From NCBI GenBank assembly GCA_903813345.2, contig CAIIXF020000006.1:25303936-25367935 (forward strand): 64,000 nt of DNA, read 5' to 3'. Both the position numbers and the translations under genes were made by a program. Below the pieces are notes generated by a model. It ran no database searches. It saw only the letters and a list, made by a program, of their open reading frames with translations, and was not told where the DNA came from. Below are positions 37,001 through 49,000 of this stretch, one piece after another; the first letter of the stretch is position 1; every line of letters begins with the position of its first letter. This stretch comes from Owenia fusiformis. Taxonomy: Eukaryota; Annelida; Polychaeta; Sabellida; Oweniidae.

Positions 37001-40000
37001 TCCAACGGGTGACGGGTCCCATAGCGACTACGCAATCAAGAGGGCTGCCTCTTGCCAAGTGGAGGGACCCTATCCCAGAGGACCCCCAGGCATTGAGGGT
37101 AGGGGATGATGTTAGCTTAACCATCACCTCAATTCTCAGCTATGCATGGGGAACAACAAAACATCAGACTAATAGGAACTAACAGGAACAAGACACAAGA
37201 AACTCAGGAACTGGAAGGACCAGCACAACTAACTGAGATATGCACGGAACTGTTATCAACATAATGGCTTCTTTCTGGAAAGTGAGTCTAATATCACTCT
37301 ACTATATAAATTGCATTTGGTGTTCATAAGCAACCATTTTGGCTTATTAGTAATGATAATGTTTTTACATTCAATGAAATTCATGCAGCACAACTAAATC
37401 TAATGGTGTTCTGTTATATTGTGCCCAACTTCATAGAAAATCTATCAATTTTAACTAACTTCATTGAAAATCTATCAATTAAATTGTTAAAGCTTGTTGC
37501 TATGTACAAATATAGTGCTTTAGTGAACAATGCCTGTGCTATGTGTATACAATTACATGATGTACAAGTACTGTATCGTGCATGCTTTTGCATGTGGGTA
37601 CTTTTTTTGCAAAAACAAGAATTGTCCATAATTGACTAAAATTATGACTGCATCAAAATGGAGGGGGGGGGGCGTATATCTTAAAATTATGCTTTTGGGA
37701 ATTTTGTAACCATTCTCATGTTATCTAATGAAACCTAATTCATTGATCATACATTCATTGAAAAGTTTATTTTTTTATTGGATTGTCCCTCACTTCAAAA
37801 ATACTGGATATTCTGAATGTGTGTAGTAACAATCATATATGAAAAGCAAAATAAATCTTTTATTCTTAATCCTGTGTCGTTTGACCACACATCCCCCTCA
37901 AAGCTCGTTCGCTTCACTCATGGCGTATACTCACAAAATACCCATGCTACACCACTGTGTTGAATGTCTTGATTCCCCAATATGTGACTCTGACAATCTC
38001 TATTTCATGGTATTTCTTAATAAATCTACTATACACAATATACACAATATACACATATTATTTTTACTCCCTTACATTATCATGTAATGAATAGTACCGG
38101 GTACTTGGAATGTGGTCTTAATTAACCAGCTGATAATCTGATAGTGTCTACATTCCCTCAACAGATATAACCCTTTGCAAATATTTGATTTTGAATCTCA
38201 AAGTGAGGAGTTCATAGGTGCCCATATGCCTTGGAGCTTCTGACTTTCAGTGTACTCAGCACAGTATATATTTTGATACAATGGGAATGTTGGAATTTTG
38301 CCCGGGGTTTCACTCCAATATACCTCTTAATACCTATGTACCCTTTTTGAGCATTTTTTCCATGTCAATTTCCTCTCAAGATTGAAAGTTTCCATGTATA
38401 CTTCCTCTCGAACTTATAAAAGGGAGTAAAGTTCCTGAAATATTGGTGTATAACTATGAAATCCACTTTTTAGGTGATCCCAGACCTCGCCAACTGATAT
38501 TACCGATTTATTACCATGTTTTTGTAGAAAAACTGATTTTTGACTTAAAAAAGGCTCTCTCTTCAACAAATTTTCCATGTTTATTTCCTATCAGATTGGC
38601 CAGCTTTCATGGTTTTTGCCCTTAGCCAAAATTGCTCCTGCTGCACATGACTACCTAAATTACTTAGAGTGAGCCCCCGGGGTATTTTGTCTGCAGTGTA
38701 CATTTACCCAGTTAAAAAGCTGAAAATTGGATGCCACCATGTTGACTATTCTGTTTGCACCATACTTTAAGAATGGAATTGGAATATTTTGAGGGACAGA
38801 AAATCCTGGGGAGACCATGCTAGGCAATGGGTGATACAAAGTGTTTAAAAAATGGCAGCGCAATCTAACCTCTTAGAGAATGAGAGGTGCTGCCATCTTT
38901 TTATCAAACGAGAACCTAACCAAACCCGTCTGGCCCAGTTATCCACTCCTGACGGAATCGGGGAGTAGATAACTGGGCCAGACGAGTTTGGTTACCTAGA
39001 ACCTATTCACCAATATCATGAATACATTCCAACATGAGAAATTAAATGGAGCTAGGGTGTCATAATTTGCAAGTAGTTATTTATCCCTATCCCATTTCCA
39101 TATACAGTAAAACCTGTTTCAGTGGAACACCTTTTTTAGTACCTTTAAAAAGTGTTTCACTTGGGAGGTGTTCCACTTATAGAGGTTCATTTAACATTTT
39201 GGTCTTGGAAACTCAGAAGAGTTCAACTAACAGAGGTGTTCCACTTTACAGGTTTCTATTATGACTTTTTCAAATAAAATAGTCATCATTCATGGTGTGA
39301 GATAGTCTTACATCCAGTACCACCCCTCAGGCCTCACTACTTCAACATATTAATTTCAAATCTTGCCCCTATATACTTCTTTTGCTAAGGTACACTCCCC
39401 TCTATAAGTTTGATTTGATCTTTTGGATCACTTATTGAAGCCTGTTTACGTATGTTTGGCGATTTAAATTAATCAAAGTCGCAATATTCTGAACTAGTGA
39501 ATGAAAACTTCCAATTGCCAAACAAATTGAGGGGAGTGTTGGGTGTACAGAGGGAGGGCTGCAAATGCTTAATGCAAGACCATATGGAAAACATGACTTA
39601 CTGGGTTTTGAGTATGTTTCTCCACTTATTGAGGGGAGTGTTGGGTGTACAGAGGGAGGGCTGCAAATGCTTAATGCAAGACCATATGGAAAACATGACT
39701 TACTGGGTTTTGAGTATGTTTCTCCACTTATTGAGGGGAGTGTTGGGTGTACAGAGAGAGGGCTGCAAATGCTAAATGCAAGACCATATGGAAAACATGA
39801 CTTACTGGGTTTTGAGTATGTTTCTCCACTTATTGAGGGGAGTGTTGGGTGTACAGAGGGAGGGCTGCAAATGCTCAATACAAGACCATATGGAAAACAT
39901 GACTTACTGGGTTTTGAGTATGTTTCTCCACTTATTGAGGGGAGTGTTGGGTGTACAGAGGGAGGGCTGCAAATGCTCAATACAAGACCATATGGAAAAC

Positions 40001-43000
40001 ATGACTTACTGGGTTTTGAGTATGTTTCTCCACTTATTGAGGGGAGTGTTGGGTGTACAGAGGGAGGGCTGCAAATGCTAAATGCAAGACCATATGGAAA
40101 ACATGACTTACTGGGTTTTGAGTATGTTTCTCCACTTATTGAGGGGAGTGTTGGGTGTACAGAGGGAGGGCTGCAAATGCTTAATGCAAGACCATATGGA
40201 AAACATGACTTACTGGGTTTTGAGTATGTTTCTCCACTTATTGAGGGGAGTGTTGGGTGTACAGAGGGAGGGCTGCAAATGCTAAATGCAAGACCATATG
40301 GAAAACATGACTTACTGGGTTTTGAGTATGTTTCTCCACTTATTGAGGGGAGTCTTGGGTGTACAGAGGGAGGGCTGCAAATGCTTAATACAAGACCATA
40401 TGGAAAACATGACTTACTGGGTTTTGAGTATGTTTCTCCACTTATTGAGGGGGGTGTTGGGTGTACAGAGGGAGGGCTGCAAATGCTTAATACAAGACCA
40501 TATGGAAAACATGACTTACTGGGTTTTGAGTATGTTTCTCCACTTATTGAGGGGAGTGTTGGGTGTACAGAGGGAGGGCTGCAAATGCTTAATGCAAGAC
40601 CATATGGAAAACATGACTTACTGGGTTTTGAGTATGTTTCTCCACTTATTGAGGGGAGTGTTGGGTGTACAGAGGGAGGGCTGCAAATGCTAAATGCAAG
40701 ACCATATGGAAAACATGACTTACTGGGTTTTGAGTATGTTTCTCCACTTATTGAGGGGAGTCTTGGGTGTACAGAGGGAGGGCTGCAAATGCTTAATACA
40801 AGACCATATGGAAAACATGACTTACTGGGTTTTGAGTATGTTTCTCCACTTATTGAGGGGGGTGTTGGGTGTACAGAGGGAGGGCTGCAAATGCTTAATA
40901 CAAGACCATATGGAAAACATGACTTACTGGGTTTTGAGTATGTTTCTCCACTTATTGAGGGGAGTCTTGGGTGTACAGAGGGAGGGCTGCAAATGCTTAA
41001 TACAAGACCATATGGAAAACATGACTTACTGGGTTTTGAGTATGTTTCTCCACTTATTGAGGGGGGTGTTGGGTGTACAGAGGGAGGGCTGCAAATGCTT
41101 AATACAAGACCATATGGAAAACATGACTTACTGGGTTTTGAGTATGTTTCTCCACTTATTGAGGGGGGTGTTGGGTGTACAGAGGGAGGGCTGCAAATGC
41201 TAAATGCAAGACCATATTGAAAACATGACTTACTGGGTTTTGAGTATCCACTTATTGAGGGGGGTGTTGGGTGTACAGAGGGAGGGCTGCAAATGCTTAA
41301 TACAAGACCATATGGAAAACATGACTTACTGGGTTTTGAGTATGTTTCTCCAGTAATAGGGGATGTTTCAAGATACTTGGCCAGTTTGCTACTCTGAGGA
41401 GAGGATCCATTGCTTGTTACCTGAAACATTAATAAATGTTGGAAAATATGAAAATTTATGTATACAGGGACATACCTTAAGTACATCATGGACAAATGAG
41501 TACTTAGTACTGGAGTGAATAGTTTTACAGTATTTACATTGCAATGAACATGGCAAAAAGGTCTTTTACAAACCAAAATATATACTGAAAAAAATGTACT
41601 ACTATTTACAGTAAAATCTATGTAAATGGAATGCCACTGGGACCCTAATTCAAAAGCATTTTCCTTAATAAATAATTATAATAAAAATGTACATGTGATT
41701 GTGGAAGAATGCTTCAACTGGAAATAGAGAGACAATTGATTCTTCAACATTTCCCAAATAATGTACAATGAAATCCTGAACTTTAATTTACCTTTGAACT
41801 GCTTGTCGGTGTTGCGCTTTGTTCGATTTTCCCAAGTCTATCACCCCATATTGACTCGACACTGTAATCTTTTCCATTGTAATCTTTGCTCTGCATATAG
41901 GTGGCATTGCTGGTAGTATTATCCAGGTAGCCATTTTGAATTTCTGGTGATTTCTGATGCATATCTCGCTCTTTACCAGAAGGTGGCTTTTTATAACTCG
42001 AATGTGGCTTTTTAGTGTTATTTCTGGCAAACTGATCATAGTGTTCGGCTTTGACAGTTAAAGATTCGTTATTTGTAAGCATTTTATTCAAAGCTGAGTC
42101 AAAATCTCCCGGAGCCTCCATCTGATTATTCCAGTCATATGTATTATTGTTTACAGTGCTGCCATCTTTATAATGTGGCGATAATTCTTTTTCGCGAGGG
42201 TTTCCATGATTATTCAAACTTGAGCTTGATGAGTATTTATCGGGAATTTCCTCAGAATAAAGAATTTCAGTTTGACTAGGTTCCAGATTTGATTTTTCCA
42301 ATGATCGTGACAATGTTTCAAAATGTTCAATTGATTGCGAAGTTGATTCATAATCTACTACAGAGTCAAATGGATCTGTTCGATGTTTTTCTGGGGCAGT
42401 TTTTGGTCGCCCCATGACACTAGGGTCTGTGTCGTTCATACTTAACAACTGGTTAAAGTAAGTGTCATTCTTAGTACTGCTTTTAGTAAAAGGATCTGTG
42501 GTGATTGATTTTGCACTAAAAGGGTCAATATTATGGCTCCGATCACCAAATGGGTCATCATAACCAGGACTTTTACTTGATGAGGTATTTGTATTATTTC
42601 CAGTTTGAGATCTATGAAGAATTTCTTCCCTACTGTCATAATTTTCATGGGTTGGTATGTTACGTTTTAAAATTCCAAATGAGACATTTTCGGCAGATTC
42701 TGGCCTCACTTGTTTCCCTGAGTATGCATTATCCCATCTATTAGAAGAGGTCTTAATAGACTTTTGAGAGGACCCCTGAGTAGCACCATTATGTAATTGG
42801 TTGTTATAGGCCTGAGCACCAACGGTTTTAGCTAACAAAGCTTGGACATCAATAGCAAAGGCATTAGCCCTTGGTTTCTTTTTAGCCTCAGTGTTTCTTG
42901 AAATCAGTGTATTCTCATCAACAGCACCAGATTCAATCTCCTCGACATTCAGATCATCGGTTGATTTAACAGCACCATCTGAGTTTACATAACTTGGTGA

Positions 43001-46000
43001 TTTGGAACTATATTCATAAGCAGATTTAGATCGTTGTGGTTTGGCAGAAGAACTGATAACGGGACTATTTCCTGAATATGACTCATTGTCAGTCTCAACT
43101 GTTAAGTTCAAAGTTTCGCTGCTTTTGGAGGTAGTTAGTCGTCGTTTGAAATCAGCTAACTTTTGACGAGTGGCAGCTTCTTTTACTTCGATCTGCTTGC
43201 TAATGGTCATCACTCGTTGTTTGTCTATCTTAGACTGCAACTGAAATAATTAATGCACTTAAGTAAGATTTTAAAAAAAATTGGTATACGTGGATAGAAT
43301 ACGGTATATAAGACAAGATATAAATATATTCAAAGCAAAGCAAATTCAAAATCAAAATCATAAAATGTCAATAATACAAAACTACGAAATCAAAAGTAAG
43401 AAATTAAAACTATGAGCAAATATAGGAAGAACTTGATAGAAATCATTGAGTTAACAGTATTGTCTGTCAGAAATAGTGATAATCATAATGTAAAGCCATA
43501 CCTTTTCAGTCATCTTTTCCTCAGATGCGAGATATTCTTTGACTTGACGAGCATTCAATTTTCCATCTCGTTTGTATGTATGTGGTCCAAACTTCTGTTC
43601 TAAAGACATTGGTTGACTTTGGTTCATGATATCATCAATTTCTTGTTTTTTCATCGTCATTTTGTTTCTATAGTTACCAAGTGTTTCCAGCATGATATAG
43701 AGACGCTTTTCCATTTTAGCCTGAAATCATTTATACAAATATTACATATTTCATAAGCAAATATTTTATCTCATCAGATTATGTCACTCTTTCTATAAAT
43801 AAATAGAAATGCAGGATAAACAAGGCAAAATATGTGAACATTCCTTCAAACTAAACAGATCTCTAAAGTGAACAATTTTCCAAAGTGAACACTAATATAA
43901 ACATCTCTGTTAAGTCAATTCCTCCAAAAGTGAATGGGTGAATTTATAAGTTGCATCCACATCATCCAAACCTAACATACACACGGGAGTATCATACTCT
44001 ATCCTTATGAAATCTTGTTGCTGTTCAAAGAATGAAAATTCCATTTCAAGAAATGTATAGTACAGGGGTATAGCACTACATGTACATATATTATGAAGAT
44101 TTGTGGATAACATGTGGTCTCATGTAAATTCTAAATGTGTTAATGTCTTATAAATGAAGGTGAAACAAACTTTTAGAAAACTAAAACATGAATTCATGGC
44201 ATGGCATCTCAAGGCTGGAGAGAAAAATGATGTCATGGTTTTCATCATATCACAATGATCACGAACAGGAATTGTTGACAATAATAATCGATTCACAATA
44301 GGGAATCGATTTTCCAAATTTTTGACTAAAGCTATATGTGCATGAACCGTAGAAAGCACACAACACAGAGTGTAATCTTTAACATTTCGTATGACTATGT
44401 TATGTTAAAGAGGGTTTGTGTAAAAAACTGGGTGACCGGGTAACCGTGTACCTAACGTTCCTACCAGGGTTATGAATTTGATTTTTTGATTAATTAATTG
44501 ACAGTTTGAAACGGCAAATAATGTTTCAATGTACATGTCCGTAATATATATTAAACAAATCTTCTAGTAGAAATCACCATTATAGAAAACAATCATCGAT
44601 ATCCTGTCAATCACTCAGACAATAAATCAAGCAACTTATGTCATCATACATGTACGTAAACTGTGTAAAATGTAAATTACTTAGGACTGCTTGTTCATGT
44701 TAATTCAGTGGATATCTTGAGTAACCAGTTAACAATTTAGTTTTTTTCTGATATTGATAAAGTAGTAGATTATTTTAAAAGTGCTCTATATCTTACAAGT
44801 TCTTGGTAAAAATGAAGTATGAATATCGAATAGTAGTCTACATTAGGGAGGCTATGTCTATTCAGTGCTCGACAGATCAATTGGCTTCAATTGGAAAAAC
44901 GTGCAACTTGAAACTTGAACTTGAAAGTTGGTAACTCTGCTAGGAATGTTAGGTACCCGGTCACCCAGCCACCCTGTTACCTGTTTTTTTACACAAACCC
45001 TGTTAAAGAACTTATTATGTTCAAACATATTTGAACATAATGTTACTCTTGATTGGAGAAAAATATACTTTAGTTCATCAATTGACTCCATATGTAATGA
45101 ACTTGAAAATGGCCAAATGATAGATATGTTTACCTATTTAAATGTTCTTAAAACAGAAGTGTTGACTTAGTTTGGCTTAACTGGACTGTACATTGCCAAG
45201 AGTGGACATTTAATATTGACATTATCATTTTGCACTGTAAAATCCATTTCTTGAAAGTATCATATCAATATAAAGAAAGAGAACTTTGCAGATAAAGCAT
45301 GGCTAAAATATACAACAAAACTGACCGTTTGGTCAAAACATGGACATTACCTTTAACATTTCTAAGCTTGCTTTCCGTTTATCTTTGTTTATACAACAAA
45401 TCACACTCATCAACAAAATTGATTGACCAGAATAACGTAGTGACAGAAAACAATATCTTACTCAAAGAAGATGACCTTAAGATGAAACCAATGACATATC
45501 AGGTTGATACTGCCAAAGATTCTGAAAAGCAAAACATCTCAGAAAAATTTGGCAACTCTATAAGTTCTCCAGAGTTTACCATATGCAAGAAAGAAAATGA
45601 AAACTTTGTCTTCTTGAAGAAATCTAATGAGGCAGGAAAACTTCAAACTTTCATAAAATCTGTAAACCTGGAACATGGAATAATGGATAACAAAGTCATC
45701 ATAAGGAGAAAAATGCAACCAATCAACTTTCAGGACAACACAAATATTTTTCCAAATAAGGATGAAATTAAAAAGAAATTCGGACTGAAATGGAAATCAG
45801 CTGGCGAGGTCTGGGAAATGCAAACATCAAATGGAAAGCAACATTTGCCAATATGACATCTGATTTGATGAAAAATCTTTTAGACTTTGACTACACTAAC
45901 TGGAATAACTTTTATCCATGGAACTGTGATTTAATTTCCAATCTAACAAATTCAAAGCAGGAGATTGCACAGTCGACTAATAAAAAAGTGTATATAGTCA

Positions 46001-49000
46001 ACTATAATGGTCCAAATATATATCATATAAATGGCAATATATCCTATAATGACAGCCTTGTGATTAAGAAACTCAATGATAGAAGATCAAACAGTTTTAT
46101 GTTTAAACAACGACAGAAAATATTAGCGATGAAAGAAATCTTATTATATGCCCGACTTAGATCAAATGATTTAGCCACACTATATGGTTTTTGTATAATT
46201 ACAAAATTAGGCTGATTTCACAGCCTGGAGACTGTCAAAAATCTCCTATATGGCTTAATTACAAAGCCCTATAGGAAGGATGTGATTGAAATACATACAG
46301 GGTGTTCCAAAAGTAACAGGACTGGTGCTGGCATTTTGTAAAATATGCACCAATCCTATTCAAAATTTTATATAATGTACTTTTATGTATCGTTACTAAG
46401 ACTGCAAAGTTTCGCATAAATATTAGAAACTTGGGTAGAGTTATGGTTGCTATAGTAACATGACATCGGGATACCCGGGGCAACATACCACGCAAAAATT
46501 TACAGAGACATTAAGCATTTTGTACATCCCATATCATTTTGTACATGCCATATCAAAGTTGAAATGCAACAAATGGGGTACGTGGAAATTACATTTGTTT
46601 TACATCATTTGATATTCCTATGTATCCTCTACTTTGAAAAATAAGCTCCTCTTTGGTCAGTGCAAGAGTAGTACTCTGTATCCATGACCCAAATACATGA
46701 GTGAACCCATTTGAGAACATGTCACGCAGGGTCGATTGGACAATTTGGAGGTCATTCTCATCTTTAAAGGTCTTACAGCACTGATTAGCATTCCGTTCTC
46801 AATATAAGTAAAAATTAGATATTGCATGATCAGAAGAGTATGGTGCATGGTTTTAGACCTCAAGACCTAGCTCCTCTATAGCTGCATGGTCTTTAATGGA
46901 GACTGGTATACATAGTGATATTCCAGGAATTTGAATAAATATTATTATCATTATGAGATTATACTTGAATCTGAGTTGTATAGCAACATCTTTACAACAA
47001 AACAACTAATAAAATAAACAAGAAATGTTGTATTATAATAGGTGAATTAGATACTTTCTTCAGTAATACAAAAATGTTAGATATCACGTTTTCAGGAAAA
47101 AAGTTGCCCCGGGTATTGGGATGCCATGTTACTATAGTAACCATAACTCTATCTGCATTTCATCATCTTTTCTGAAACTTTGCAATTTTAGTTGCAATAC
47201 TTCAAGGTACAATTTGTGAAAATTTGAAGACACTCAGTGCAAAATTGATAAAATGACAGCACCAGTCCTGTTACTTTTGGAACACCCTGTACAGTTAGTG
47301 AATATTTAGATTATGACTTGGAATATAGCATGAAGACCAAAATAAACCAGATGAATGGATCAAAGCTATTTTTCAACATGGTGGACATGTATAACAGATT
47401 ACTACATTCGAAACTTGGAGTAATCAAAGACTATGATAAAAAATTAGCGAATTATAGATTCAAATCTTTGAAGAGAAAACAAGAAGAAGTACTCACAAAA
47501 TTTTAGACCTCCCTCTAAAACATGTGAGAATATTAGCCCATGAATGCCGGTAGTAGCTGAGATATAGCTTGTTGCAAGGGTTCACTTTTTTGTACCACCC
47601 TGTATACAAGACCTAGGAAACATAGCTGAGATCTCATAATAGAAATACATAATTCAGACAACATACACAGATTTATGTTAATTCATCACATATACATGAA
47701 TCATAATGGACATCTTGTGCGATTACTTTTCAGTTGAAAACAATTACATCATACAAAAGCGACAGCTTATATTAACTGCAGTTGAACTAGAAATCGGCAA
47801 CTCCACGGAATATCAAATCACAATGAACACTATATTCATGAATCTGTATATGTCACAATGAAATATTTACCATTTACTCTACCCTTGATTGACCCTAATG
47901 GCTGTGGGGGAGGGGGTCAATCAAACCCTACCCCCTCTCGCTTTTTTCGAGAGTGCTTTTTTGCATTTCTTCATTATTTTTTTAGCTTGAGCCACAGATA
48001 TAAGACAGTGTAATATAGCCATACTTTGAAGTTATTTTGAAATCCAATGTTAGGTGGGCATTTTGAATTTTAAGAAGCCCAAATCAGAAAAATGACACAA
48101 TATTTGCAATCTACTCTAACATGCCTTTTATTTGAGTATAATAAAGCTATACTTCAGATGCCAATTCCTGTTTTCCCGATCTCCCATACACAGCCCCTGG
48201 GATTTTCTTTCAACTAAATATGAAGAAAATCTGTTTACTAGTATTCAAGTTATCTTCCAGACAGACGGATAGATGGATGGATGGACTAACTGACAGACAG
48301 GCTGACTGACAGACAGAGGGCTTTACTATATTCCTACCAAACTTTGTTCGTTGGGATAATTACTAAGAGTCGAGTAAGGATTTAATATTAACTTCATCCT
48401 TTTGTAATGTAAAAATGCATACAGGCATATGCTTCATTATGACACATCACAACCTTCTATCAGTTACATTCTTTGCAAGGAAGTGATTGGCTGAGTGCAA
48501 ATGCTTGTATTGTCAAATAAATACAAAGAGAATCTTGCAGATATAGCATGGCTAAAATATACAACAAAACTGATTGTTTCGTTAAATTTTGGATATTTTC
48601 AACAATTTTAACTTTAGTTTGTTTATACATCAAGTTGTACTCATCAACAAAATTGATAAACCAGAATGTGGTGACAGGAAACAAGAAATTTGGAACGGAA
48701 TGGAAATCAGCTGGGAAGGTCTGGGAAAATACCAACATCAAATGGAAAGCAACATTTAGCAATATGACATCTGATTTGATGAAAGATCTTCTAGATTTTG
48801 ACTACACAAACTGGTATCATTTTTATCCATTGAACTGTGATTTCATTTACAATTTAACAAGCTCAAAGCAGGAGATTGCACGATCGACTAATAAAAAGGT
48901 GTATATAGTCAACTATAATGGTCCAAATATATATCATATAAATGGCAACATATCCTATAATGACAGCCTCGTGATAAAGAAACTCAATGATAGAAGATCA

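Larger units (their letters stand above)
34396..39500. other. Large intron of the IQ-motif gene
   Basis: No further exon recognised. It holds a GC-rich hairpin at 35661-35690 within a 200-bp GC-richer block with a GAAACGTGT string, an unassigned GC-richer patch at 36985-37200, a palindrome at 38916-38994 and a TGTTCCACTT-family repeat at 39103-39260. Confidence 0.5.
44200..47515 (+). pseudogene. Divergent-kinase-like membrane protein, copy 1 (decayed)
   Basis: Coding homology runs from an ATG at 45299 to about 47500. Upstream sequence from about 44200 is also shared with copy 3. The N-terminus has a short cytoplasmic part, a membrane segment (about residues 15-33) and a stem. Lesions against copy 3: a one-base loss near 45820 shifting the frame, an Arg codon turned to TGA at 46213, a 992-bp mariner insertion at 46298, and loss of everything after KSLK near 47480. 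The kinase-like segment between (VYIVNYNGPN, SLVIKKLND, AMKEILLYARLRSNDLA) is still readable. Not functional as a full-length protein. Confidence 0.8.

Noticed and set aside
36907-37182. 91-codon plus-strand frame in a GC-richer patch
   Set aside because: No homology, splice context or repeat partner was recognised; it may be an old transposon tail.
39565-41220. 551-codon plus-strand open frame and several shorter ones in the 102-bp array
   Set aside because: A unit length divisible by three with no stop in a frame keeps it open for all copies. There is no exon, start context or homology, and the frame ends in the array itself.
39527-41352. CRISPR-like array
   Set aside because: Units are continuous 102-bp tandem copies with no distinct spacers, in an animal genome.
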